Of a DNA stretch of 9,415 nucleotides, positions 1 through 6,561 are shown piece by piece; position 1 is the first letter of the stretch; every line of letters starts with the position of its first letter. Source of the stretch: an uncultured Steroidobacteraceae bacterium (GTDB lineage: Bacteria; Pseudomonadota; Gammaproteobacteria; Steroidobacterales; Steroidobacteraceae); assembly GCA_955652795.1 (NCBI GenBank), contig CATPBQ010000308.1:1-9415 (forward strand), given 5' to 3'. The notes beneath the pieces were generated by a model. The model searched no databases. It had not been told where the DNA came from and saw only the letters and a program-made list of their open reading frames with translations. The position numbers and the translations under genes are program-made.

Positions 1-136
1 AGCCATCGCCGGAATCGCCGGGCGCTTCGACGTGTTTGCGCGGATTCCGCACCGCAATTTCCCGGGCGGGGCCGCCCTGCGCCGTCCGGCGCTGGTACTG
101 GCGATGCTGTACTACCGCCTCAGGGATCTGTTGTAG
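1..136 (+). CDS. puuB: C-terminal end of a PuuB-like FAD-dependent oxidoreductase (partial)
   Basis: Frame 2 is open from the left edge to TAG at 134-136 and gives 44 residues. The tail has the pattern RFD-x-FA-x-x-PH-x-x-FPGG-x-x-LR-x-P, then YY-x-LRD-x-L at the end. This matches the C-terminus of E. coli PuuB (gamma-glutamylputrescine oxidase) as I remember it, and of related DAO-family flavoenzymes. Such enzymes oxidise the free amine of gamma-glutamylputrescine, or a similar secondary or primary amine, to an aldehyde with release of H2O2. The FAD-binding N-terminus lies outside the window. The next gene begins 4 nt after this stop, so the two are probably co-transcribed. A puuC-like aldehyde dehydrogenase and a puuR-like regulator lie a few kilobases to the right, which supports a polyamine role. 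Another DAO-family amine oxidase is possible because only the tail is seen. Confidence 0.6.
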   Translation, partial: AIAGIAGRFDVFARIPHRNFPGGAALRRPALVLAMLYYRLRDLL

Positions 137-140
137 CTGC

Positions 141-728
141 GTGATCTACCGCCAGCTGATGCTCGGGTTGTGGTTGGCCTGGGTTCTGTACTGGGTGATC
201 TCTGCGTTCGGCGCCAAGACCACGCAGCGTCGCGAGTCGCTGGGCTCGCGCCTGTCGCACATCGTGCCGCTGCTCATCGGCGTGGCGCTGATCGTGTGGC
301 CGCGTGTTCCGTGGGACTGGCTCTCGCTGCGCCTGCTGCCACCTGGCCCGCTGAACTATGCGCTCGGCTTCGTGCTGCTCGCGCTGGGCCTCGCCTTCAC
401 GGTGTGGGCGCGCGTGTACCTGGGCCGCAACTGGAGCGGCACGGTGACCCTCAAGGAGGGGCACGAGCTCATTCGCTCGGGTCCCTACAGCTATGTGCGC
501 CATCCCATCTACAGCGGCCTGCTGGTGGCGTTGCTCGGCAGCGCCGTCGCCTGCGGGGAGCTGCGCGCCTTGATCGGCTTAGGTGTCGTCGCGGGCGCAT
601 TCATCCGCAAGCTGCGCATCGAAGAGCGTTTCATGCGGGAGATCTTCCCGGGACAGTACCAGCGCTACTGCGCGCAAGTGCCGGCCCTGGTCCCGTTCAC
701 AAGGCTTCCGCGATCTGTACCGCGTTGA
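141..728 (+). CDS. ICMT/PEMT-family membrane methyltransferase
   Basis: Integral membrane protein of about 195 residues, of the isoprenylcysteine carboxyl methyltransferase (ICMT) / phospholipid methyltransferase type. Hydrophobic segments lie near residues 7-24, 40-53, 72-90 and 122-150. The family signature SGPYSYVRHPIYSG sits at about 113-126, and the IEERFM...FPGQYQRY block at 160-176 is the usual SAM-binding C-terminal region. The frame is open further upstream, but that part reads as the other frame of the flavoenzyme tail and is rich in Cys and Arg, so I chose GTG at 141, 4 nt after the preceding stop. ATG at 159 is an alternative. Neither has a strong Shine-Dalgarno sequence, so translational coupling is likely. 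The last 11 codons overlap the 3' end of the convergent asd gene (697-728) and extend past the point where homologues normally stop. Bacterial members methylate small molecules or lipids; the substrate here cannot be told from sequence. Confidence 0.85.
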   Translation: MIYRQLMLGLWLAWVLYWVISAFGAKTTQRRESLGSRLSHIVPLLIGVALIVWPRVPWDWLSLRLLPPGPLNYALGFVLLALGLAFTVWARVYLGRNWSGTVTLKEGHELIRSGPYSYVRHPIYSGLLVALLGSAVACGELRALIGLGVVAGAFIRKLRIEERFMREIFPGQYQRYCAQVPALVPFTRLPRSVPR

Positions 729-1719
729 GCGCCGCGCCCTTCAGGAGCTGATCACCCGCCACGAACAGGCAGATGGAGCGCCCGCCCGGATCGCTCAGGT
801 CCTGGCGAATGCGGCCGACGAGAATCGGGTCCTGACCGGAGGCGTCCTGCGGCATCGGGAAGTAATTGCGCTCCACGTCGTCCACCAGCTTCACGCCCGG
901 GGCGGTCTGCATCAGCTCGCGCACCTGCGCAGGCGTGATCGGCCGCTCGCATTCCAAAGTGATCGCCACCGAGTGCGCGCGCAGCACCGGCACCCGCACG
1001 CAGGTCGCCGACACGCGCAGGTCGGCATCCCCGAAGATCTTGCGGGTCTCCTGGATGACCTTGGTCTCCTCGTCGTTGTAGCCGGTCGCCGGGTCGATCC
1101 TGGTGTTGTGGCTGAAGAGATTGAACGCGTAAGGGTGCGGTAGCACCGTGTGTTGGTACGCACGGCCTTCCAGATACGCGCGCGTGGACTCGCGCAGTTC
1201 CTCCATCGCCGCGGCGCCGGCGCCGGAGGCGGCTTGGTAGGTGGCCAGCACCAGCCGCCGGATGCGGTTGGTGCGGTGGATCGGCCACAGCGGCGTGATG
1301 GCGATGATGGCGCAGCAGTTGGGATTGGCGATGATCCCCTGGTGAGCGCGCACGGTCTGCGGATTGATCTCCGGCACCACCAGCGGCACGGCGGGATCCA
1401 TGCGGAACGCGGACGAGTTGTCGACCACGGTGGCGCCGGCGCGCACGGCAATGGGCGCGAAGCGCTTCGAGATGCTCGCGCCGGCGGAAAACAGCGCGAG
1501 GTCGACACCGCTGAAGCTCTGCTCGTTCAACTCGCGCACCGCGAGCGCCTGGCCGCGGAACCTGAGCGTCTTGCCGGCGGAGCGCGCCGAGGCGAACAGC
1601 CGCAGCTCCGACAGCGGGAAGGCTCGCTCCTCCAGGCAGCGGATCAACTCCACGCCCACCGCGCCGGTGGCCCCGACGATCGCCACCACCGGCGCTGGCG
1701 GGGGAAGACCTTCAGACAT
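697..1719 (-). CDS. asd: Aspartate-semialdehyde dehydrogenase
   Basis: 340-residue cytoplasmic enzyme that converts L-aspartyl-4-phosphate, NADPH and H+ to L-aspartate-4-semialdehyde. This is the branch-point step to lysine/diaminopimelate, threonine and methionine. The N-terminal NADP-binding loop is GATGAVG at 16-22. The catalytic Cys135 lies in ANPNCCAI, the ASGAG loop is at 164-168, and a phosphate-site region EETK is at 217-220. The block SATCVRVPVLRAHS (237-250) supplies the substrate Arg242 and the acid/base His249. NAVQIAE near the C-terminus is typical. Length and motifs fit the shorter Asd type (Streptococcus- or plant-like) rather than the 367-residue E. coli type. The motif here is NCCA where I would expect NC[ST]T, which puts a second Cys (136) beside the nucleophile. 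The ATG at 1719 has GGAG 9 nt upstream, a convincing ribosome site. Its start is 2 nt from the divergent ArsR gene, and its end overlaps the ICMT gene by 32 nt. Confidence 0.95.
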   Translation of the reverse strand: MSEGLPPPAPVVAIVGATGAVGVELIRCLEERAFPLSELRLFASARSAGKTLRFRGQALAVRELNEQSFSGVDLALFSAGASISKRFAPIAVRAGATVVDNSSAFRMDPAVPLVVPEINPQTVRAHQGIIANPNCCAIIAITPLWPIHRTNRIRRLVLATYQAASGAGAAAMEELRESTRAYLEGRAYQHTVLPHPYAFNLFSHNTRIDPATGYNDEETKVIQETRKIFGDADLRVSATCVRVPVLRAHSVAITLECERPITPAQVRELMQTAPGVKLVDDVERNYFPMPQDASGQDPILVGRIRQDLSDPGGRSICLFVAGDQLLKGAALNAVQIAEAL

Positions 1720-1721
1720 CA

Positions 1722-2120
1722 GTGTGTTCTCCGGTTCATAAACGAGCAGGCCCCGTCGGGTCAGCGACGCTACCCCAGCGGATTTGGGCTGTAAAGCGAT
1801 GGGCGAAGCGCCGGCATCACGCCGCGGTCTTTGCGGCGCTGGGTGATGAGACCCGCCTGTCGCTCGTTGCGACGCTGTCCGGCGGGGAGCCGCGTTGCAT
1901 CGCTGCGCTGACCGGGGGCTCGAAAATGACCCGCCAGGCGATCACCAAGCACCTGCGGGTGCTGGAGAGCGCCGGTATCGTGCACAGCGTTCACGCCGGC
2001 CGCGAAAGCCTGTTCGAGTTTGATCCGCGGCCGATGAACGAGCTGCAGGAGTATCTCGGCCGCGTCTCCGCACAGTGGGATCAGGTGCTGTCGAGGCTGA
2101 AGACCCTGGTAGAAAGCTAG
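1722..2120 (+). CDS. ArsR-family winged-helix transcriptional regulator
   Basis: Small DNA-binding protein, 132 residues from GTG 1722. The conserved core starts near residue 33 (HHAAVFAALGDETRLSLV) and runs through a winged HTH. The recognition helix is in MTRQAITKHLRVLE at 69-82, and the wing follows (AGRESLFEFDP, 92-102). The ELCVCD-type metal site of the arsenic/cadmium sensors is absent, so this is the non-metal group of ArsR regulators, often found beside SRPBCC-domain genes; none is present here. The start is uncertain. GTG 1722 is the only ATG/GTG/TTG start in frame before the core, yet it has no good ribosome site and the extra 30 residues look unlike the family. A non-standard start near 1782, or a sequence error, is possible, since ATG 1799 sits in another frame. 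The stop shares the CTAG at 2117-2120 with the convergent rlmKL. Its targets are unknown. Confidence 0.8.
   Translation: MCSPVHKRAGPVGSATLPQRIWAVKRWAKRRHHAAVFAALGDETRLSLVATLSGGEPRCIAALTGGSKMTRQAITKHLRVLESAGIVHSVHAGRESLFEFDPRPMNELQEYLGRVSAQWDQVLSRLKTLVES
1767..1795 (-). promoter_or_regulatory. Candidate asd promoter
   Basis: Read on the - strand, TTTACA (1795-1790, 5 of 6 to the sigma70 -35 consensus) is followed after exactly 17 bp by TAGCGT (1772-1767, 3 of 6 to the -10). Transcription would start near 1760 and leave a leader of about 40 nt before the GGAG ribosome site of asd. The stretch lies inside the first codons of the divergent ArsR frame, if GTG 1722 is that gene's start. The -10 match is poor, so this is only a candidate. 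Confidence 0.3.
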
Positions 2121-4330
2121 GGTTCACCGCGGGCATGGGAACCCTTGGGCCGCACCTCAAAGCAGCGGTGAATGCGCGGATTGCGCTCGAAATCCTTCGG
2201 TAAGGTAGCCGCCGACAGGTCGCGAATCTGGTAGCGCTCGCCGAGCGTCTCCTCCAGGCGGAAGCGCTGCGCGTTGGTCGAGAAGACCAGCAGTCCCGCG
2301 GGCGCCAGCAGCCGCGCGCATGCGTCGATGAGCTCGGGGTGATCGCGTTCGATATCGAGCACACCCTCCATGCGCTTGGAGTTCGAGAAGGTCGGCGGAT
2401 CGAGAAACACCAGATCGAAGCGGGCAGATCCGCGCGCCGCCTCTGTCAGCCATTCACGGCAGTCCGCCTGCACCCACCCATGGGCGTCGCCCGCCAGAGC
2501 ATTCAGAGCGAGGTTGCGTTGCGCCCACTCGAGATAGGTTCGCGACAGGTCGACCGAGGTGGTGCTCGCCGCGCCGCCTGCTGCGGCATAGACCGTGGCG
2601 GTCCCGGTGTAGGCAAACAGGTTGAGGAAGCGCTTGCCGCGCGCTGCCTCCCGCAGCCTGGCACGCGTCACGCGCTGATCGAGGAACAGTCCCGTGTCCA
2701 GATAGTCCTCGAAGTTCACCCGGAATCTTAAGCCCCCTTCGGTGACGACGTGGAAGTGAGCCTGCTCGTCCAGTTTGTCGTACTGCTCGCCGCGCCGGGT
2801 GCGGCGCCGGGTGCGCACCCGGATGCGCTCGGGCGCAACGCCGGTCGCGCCCGGTAGCCTCGCCAGCACCTCGCCGCGCCGCCTGCGCACGGCTTCCAGC
2901 TCGATCTCGGCCGGCGCCGCATACTCCTGGACGTACAGCCACAACTCATCCGGTTCGATGGCGCGATACACGTCGATGGCGAAGGCGTACTCCGGCATGT
3001 CGGCGTCGTAGACCCGGTAGCATGAAACACCCTCGCGCTCGGCCCAGCGCCGCAGTCGCTTCAGGTTCTTCCCGAGCCGGTTGGCGAACATGCCCGCCCC
3101 GGGAGTGTCCGCGAGCCGCGCCGCGCCTTTGCCGAGTGTCCCGGGCTCGCGTGCGCTGTCCGGCACCACTTTGATCCGCAGCAGCCGGCACTCGATCGCG
3201 CCGTTCCACACGCTGTGCGTGCGATGCGCGCGCAGGCCAAGCTCCTTGCCGAGCTCCGGCGCCCCGGTGAGCACCGCGGCGTTCCAGCCCTGAAAACGCT
3301 CGCGCAGCACCGCGCCCAGCTCATGGTGCAGCGCACGCGCGCCCTCGCGGCCCTCCATGCGCAGGCCGTAGGGAGGATTGGTGCACAGGAGTCCGGGCCG
3401 ATCCGGATCGCGCGCCGCCAGCGGCGCTGCGTCGGCCAGCACGCCCGTGTCCGCGCGCACCAGCCTGCCGACACCGGCGCGCGCGGCGTTATCGCGCGCG
3501 CTGCGGATCGCGGTGGGGTCGCGATCCGTGCCGCGCACCGCGACCTGGGTCGCCTCGCCCGCGCCCGCGCGCGCATCGGCCTCGGCGCGCAGGCGCGCCC
3601 ACAAAGCCGCATCGTGGCCGCGCCAGGCGAGGAAACCGAAATAATCGCGCGTCAGCCCGGGCGCCCGGTCGGCGGCGATCAACGCCGCTTCGATGCACAA
3701 CGTACCGGAGCCGCACATCGGATCGAGAAACTCCGCGCCCTGCGCCGCCAGCTCCGGCCAGCCGCTGCGCAGCAACACTCCCGCGGCGACGTTCTCCTTC
3801 AGCGGTGCTTCCCCGGCCGCGCCCCGGTAACCGCGTCGGTGCAGGCTGTCACCCGACAGGTCAATGGACACGGTGATGTCGGTGCCGTGTGCATGCGCGT
3901 GCACCCGCACACCCGGGCGCTCGAGCGCCACGTCGGGGCGCGTGCCGGTGGCGAGGCGCAGCGCATCGACAATGCCGTCCTTGAGCTTCAGCGCCCCGAA
4001 GTGAGTGTGAGTAATCGCGGGGTGCCGCCCGCTGAAATCGCACGCCAGCGTAGTCGCAGGACCCAGGTGAGCCGCCCAGTCGATGCGGCGCACGGCCGCA
4101 TGAAACTCATCCGCGTCGCGCGCCTCGAAGTGCGCGAGCTCGAGGAACACCCGATTGGCGATGCGCGACCACAGGCAGGCGCGATAGGCACTCTCCAGCG
4201 TGCCCGCGAACGCCACGCCGCTCGAGCGCTCGCGCGGCTGCACCGCGCCGCACGCGTCGAGTTCCCGCGCCAGCAGATCGGCAAAGCCGCGGGGCGCGCT
4301 GGCGAGGAACTTGAGCGAATGCGCACTCAC
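2117..4330 (-). CDS. rlmKL: Bifunctional 23S rRNA methyltransferase RlmKL
   Basis: 737-residue fused enzyme; E. coli RlmKL has 702. It methylates 23S rRNA at G2445 (N2, by the RlmL half) and G2069 (N7, by the RlmK half) during assembly of the large ribosomal subunit. An N-terminal THUMP-type RNA-binding region spans roughly 45-155. The RlmL methyltransferase follows, with SAM motif FLDPMCGSGT at 201-210 and catalytic motif TNPPYG at 317-322. The RlmK half has RVNFEDYLDTGLFLDQR at 537-553, SAM motif FLNLFAYTGTATVYAA at 568-583, and LDPPTFSNSKR at 643-653. Both active sites look intact. The start is GTG at 4330; no strong ribosome site is visible. It lies 61 nt downstream of the aldehyde dehydrogenase on the same strand with no obvious terminator between, so it may be read as the last gene of the puuR-puuC transcript or from its own promoter. 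Confidence 0.97.
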   Translation of the reverse strand: MSAHSLKFLASAPRGFADLLARELDACGAVQPRERSSGVAFAGTLESAYRACLWSRIANRVFLELAHFEARDADEFHAAVRRIDWAAHLGPATTLACDFSGRHPAITHTHFGALKLKDGIVDALRLATGTRPDVALERPGVRVHAHAHGTDITVSIDLSGDSLHRRGYRGAAGEAPLKENVAAGVLLRSGWPELAAQGAEFLDPMCGSGTLCIEAALIAADRAPGLTRDYFGFLAWRGHDAALWARLRAEADARAGAGEATQVAVRGTDRDPTAIRSARDNAARAGVGRLVRADTGVLADAAPLAARDPDRPGLLCTNPPYGLRMEGREGARALHHELGAVLRERFQGWNAAVLTGAPELGKELGLRAHRTHSVWNGAIECRLLRIKVVPDSAREPGTLGKGAARLADTPGAGMFANRLGKNLKRLRRWAEREGVSCYRVYDADMPEYAFAIDVYRAIEPDELWLYVQEYAAPAEIELEAVRRRRGEVLARLPGATGVAPERIRVRTRRRTRRGEQYDKLDEQAHFHVVTEGGLRFRVNFEDYLDTGLFLDQRVTRARLREAARGKRFLNLFAYTGTATVYAAAGGAASTTSVDLSRTYLEWAQRNLALNALAGDAHGWVQADCREWLTEAARGSARFDLVFLDPPTFSNSKRMEGVLDIERDHPELIDACARLLAPAGLLVFSTNAQRFRLEETLGERYQIRDLSAATLPKDFERNPRIHRCFEVRPKGSHARGEP

Positions 4331-4391
4331 GCGGCCGTGCGAGGCAGCCGCGCTCTCACGACAGGTCGAGCCCGAAGCGACACACTCACCG

Positions 4392-5891
4392 TCAGGACAA
4401 GTCGATCCATGTCGTCTTCAGCTCCGTGTATTTCTCCAGCGCGTGCAGCGACTTGTCGCGTCCGATGCCCGACTGCTTGAAACCGCCGAACGGCACGGTC
4501 AGGTCGTCGGCATCGTAGCAATTGACATACACCGTGCCGGCGCGCAGCGCGCGCGCCACGCGATGCGCGGTGGTGACGTCACGGGTCCATACCGCGGATG
4601 CGAGGCCATAGATCACGTCGTTGGCGATCTCGATCGCCTCGTCGACGGTCTTGAAGGTGATGGCCGACAGCACCGGACCGAAAATCTCCTCGCGCGCGAT
4701 CGTCATGGCCGGCTTCACGCCCTCGAACACCGTCGGCTCGATGAAGTAGCCACCGCTGTCCTCGCGTACCCGGCGTCCGCCGAAGCGGATGTCGGCGCCG
4801 TCGCGCCGGCCGGTGTCGATGTAGCCCAGCACCCGCTTCATCTGCGTCTCGTCGACTATCGCACCGAGCCGGGTCGCGGGGTCGAGCGGATCCCCGGGCT
4901 GCAGCGTGCGGCTGATCGCCTGCACCTTCTCCAGCACCGCGTCCTTGATGCCTTCCTGCAACAGCAGGCGCGAGCCGGCGGAGCACATCTCGCCCTGGTT
5001 GAAGAAGATGGCGAACGCTGCGGCGGTAGCCGCCTTATCGAGGTCCGGGTAATCCGCGAGCACGATGTTGGGCGACTTGCCGCCGCACTCGAGCGAGACG
5101 CGCTTCAGGTTCGACTGACCGGCGTACTGCATGATCAGCCGTCCGGTCGCCGTCGAGCCGGTAAAGGCGAGGCAGTCGACGTCCATGTGCAGGGCGAGCG
5201 CCTTGCCGGCAGTGTGCCCGAAGCCCGGCACCACGTTGAGCACCCCCGGTGGAATGCCCGCTTCGAGCGCAAGCTCTGCGACCTTGAGCGCCGAGAGGGG
5301 CGACTTTTCCGAGGGCTTGAGCACCAGAGAATTGCCGCTCGCGAGAACGGGGGCGATTTTCCAGGCCGCCATGAGCAGCGGGAAATTCCAGGGCACGATC
5401 GCCCCGACGACCCCCATGGGCTCGCGCGTGATCAGTGCGAGCGCACGCGGCCCGGTGGGCGCCACCTGGTCGTACACCTTGTCGATCGCCTCGGCATACC
5501 ACTGCAGGCAGCGCGCCGCACCCGGGACGTCGATCTTGAGGCTGTCGGAGATGGGCTTGCCCATGTCGAGGGTCTCGAGCAGCGCGAGCTCCTCGGTGTG
5601 CCTCAGGATCGCTTCCGCAAAGCGCAACAGGATTTTCTTGCGCTTCGCGGGCGCGAGATCCGCCCAGCTGCCCTTGCGAAATGCGGCGCGGGCAGAGCTC
5701 ACCGCACGGTTGACGTCCTCCTCGTCGCCGGCGGCAACCCGCGCCAGCAGCTTCCCGGTGGCGGGATTTATGGAATCGAAGGTGGCACCCGAAGCGGCGT
5801 CGAGGTAATGCCCGTCGATGAAGGCCTGAGTGCGCAAGCTGAGCGTGCGGGCGCGCTCGTGCCAGGAAACGGTCTCGGGCATTGCGTTCAT
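4392..5891 (-). CDS. puuC: PuuC-like NAD(P)+-dependent aldehyde dehydrogenase
   Basis: 499-residue aldehyde dehydrogenase. In the Puu pathway PuuC oxidises gamma-glutamyl-gamma-aminobutyraldehyde to gamma-glutamyl-GABA; relatives oxidise other omega-aminoaldehydes. Visible ALDH residues: Asn169 in VPWNF, Lys192 in LKPSE, the cofactor loop FTGS at 243-246, general base Glu268 in LECGGKSP, nucleophile Cys303 in NQGEMCSAGSR, and EEIFGPV at 401-407. The C-terminal block DLTVPFGGFKQSGIGRDKSL, followed by HALEKYTELKT, is close to E. coli PuuC as I remember it. The ATG at 5891 has GAAGG 12 nt upstream; a second ATG 3 codons later is possible. It starts 15 nt after the stop of the PuuR-like regulator, so both are in one operon. 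With an omega-aminotransferase divergent from that operon, malonate- or succinate-semialdehyde or an aminoaldehyde are the likely substrates. Confidence 0.9.
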   Translation of the reverse strand: MNAMPETVSWHERARTLSLRTQAFIDGHYLDAASGATFDSINPATGKLLARVAAGDEEDVNRAVSSARAAFRKGSWADLAPAKRKKILLRFAEAILRHTEELALLETLDMGKPISDSLKIDVPGAARCLQWYAEAIDKVYDQVAPTGPRALALITREPMGVVGAIVPWNFPLLMAAWKIAPVLASGNSLVLKPSEKSPLSALKVAELALEAGIPPGVLNVVPGFGHTAGKALALHMDVDCLAFTGSTATGRLIMQYAGQSNLKRVSLECGGKSPNIVLADYPDLDKAATAAAFAIFFNQGEMCSAGSRLLLQEGIKDAVLEKVQAISRTLQPGDPLDPATRLGAIVDETQMKRVLGYIDTGRRDGADIRFGGRRVREDSGGYFIEPTVFEGVKPAMTIAREEIFGPVLSAITFKTVDEAIEIANDVIYGLASAVWTRDVTTAHRVARALRAGTVYVNCYDADDLTVPFGGFKQSGIGRDKSLHALEKYTELKTTWIDLS

Positions 5892-5906
5892 GACTGCGGC
5901 GAGCCT

Positions 5907-6455
5907 TCAGAAGGTCGGTGGGGTGCAGGCGCTGATGATCTCACACGCCTCGCGCCCGACGTTGCGGAAGCGATGCGGCAGCTGGCTGGCGAAATAATAA
6001 GCCTCGCCGGGTCCCAGCACGCGCGCGGCGCCGCCCACCGTGAGCTCGATGCGCCCGCGGATCACGACGCCCGCCTCCTCGCCGCGGTGCGCGAGCATTT
6101 CCTCGCCGGTGGCCGCGCCGGCTGCGTAGCGCTCGTGCAGCAGCGTCAGCTGCCGCCCGGGGCGCTGCGCCGCCACCAGGCGCAGAGAAACCTCCGGATT
6201 GCCGAGCTCCACCAGATCGTCGGCGCTGAAAAAAGCCTGCGGTGTGGCACTCAGGTCCAGGGTGAAGAACTCCGCGAGCGACATCGGCACGCCATCGAGC
6301 ACCTTCTTCAGCGAGCTCACCGAAGGGCTCACGCGGTTCTGTTCGATGAGGGAAATGAGCCCGTTGGTCACTCCGGCGCGGCGTGCAAGCTCGCGCTGCG
6401 ACATGCCAAACGTGGTTCGGACACTGCGCAGGCGCGCGCCGACGTCGATGCTCAT
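5907..6455 (-). CDS. puuR: PuuR-like XRE-cupin transcriptional regulator
   Basis: 182-residue regulator from ATG 6455. The N-terminal XRE helix-turn-helix runs from about residue 3 to 62 (recognition region NGLISLIEQNRVSPSVSSL). The C-terminal cupin ligand-binding domain is at about 95-180, with GEEAGVVIRGRIELTVGG and GPGEAYYF...PHRFRN. The final residues IISACTPPTF almost repeat the end of E. coli PuuR (IISAHTPTTF), and length and domain order agree. E. coli PuuR represses the putrescine genes and is released by putrescine. A TTG start at 6476 would add 7 residues, but it falls inside an operator-like repeat and has no ribosome site, so I prefer the ATG. That ATG also lacks a Shine-Dalgarno, so the message may be nearly leaderless. 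It is the first gene of an operon with puuC (15 nt gap) and is divergent from the aminotransferase, so it probably controls both. Confidence 0.9.
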   Translation of the reverse strand: MSIDVGARLRSVRTTFGMSQRELARRAGVTNGLISLIEQNRVSPSVSSLKKVLDGVPMSLAEFFTLDLSATPQAFFSADDLVELGNPEVSLRLVAAQRPGRQLTLLHERYAAGAATGEEMLAHRGEEAGVVIRGRIELTVGGAARVLGPGEAYYFASQLPHRFRNVGREACEIISACTPPTF

Positions 6456-6457
6456 GG

Positions 6458-6475
6458 TGTTTAGTATTTTAGACA
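6458..6475. promoter_or_regulatory. Putative PuuR operator overlapping the puuR promoter
   Basis: TGTTTAGTATTTTAGACA is an imperfect inverted repeat (TGTTTA and TAGACA match in 5 of 6 positions, 6-nt centre) that begins 2 nt outside the puuR ATG. On the - strand it reads AAAATACTAAACA, which resembles the E. coli PuuR box AAAATATAATGAACA apart from a 2-nt gap. The same segment contains TAAAAT (6471-6466), 5 of 6 to a -10 box for puuR. The match to the PuuR box is from memory and partial. Confidence 0.4.
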
Positions 6476-6479
6476 AGAA

Positions 6480-6497
6480 GGGGCAAAATATCGCCCC
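6480..6497. promoter_or_regulatory. Inverted repeat in the puuR / aminotransferase control region
   Basis: GGGGCAAAATATCGCCCC has perfect 5-bp arms around an AT-rich 8-nt centre and lies just upstream of the puuR promoter region, on the aminotransferase side. It shares the string AAAATA with the neighbouring putative operator. It could be a second regulator site; nothing in the sequence names the protein that would bind it. Confidence 0.25.
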
Positions 6498-6522
6498 AGT
6501 GGCCGGCCGTGTCCACTTTATT

Positions 6523-6528
6523 TATCAT
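6523..6528 (+). promoter_or_regulatory. Candidate -10 box of the aminotransferase promoter
   Basis: TATCAT agrees with the sigma70 -10 in 5 of 6 positions, lies in one of the few AT-rich stretches of the window, and is 33 nt upstream of the aminotransferase ATG. No good -35 stands at the right distance (TGGCCG at 6500-6505), as expected for a promoter that needs an activator or is weak. This is a candidate only. Confidence 0.3.
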
Positions 6529-6561
6529 CCCGCCCCGAATCCACCCCGCACCGAGCCCGTC

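Noticed and set aside
36..140. N-terminal extension of the ICMT-family gene back to 36
   Set aside because: The extra 35 codons give a Cys/Arg-rich stretch and overlap the flavoenzyme tail, which has a convincing match in its own frame. The family N-terminus starts at about 141-159.
4331..4391. Possible terminator between puuC and rlmKL
   Set aside because: Only a 5-bp GCGGC/GCCGC pairing with an 11-nt loop is visible and no U-tract follows, so I do not call a terminator; read-through is plausible.
4200..6464. 754-codon open frame on the + strand, plus another of 421 codons at 3215-4480
   Set aside because: Both run antisense to rlmKL, puuC and puuR, whose protein matches are unambiguous. 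The antisense products are rich in Arg, His, Ala and Gly with no domain or start signal, as expected where third codon positions are mostly G or C.
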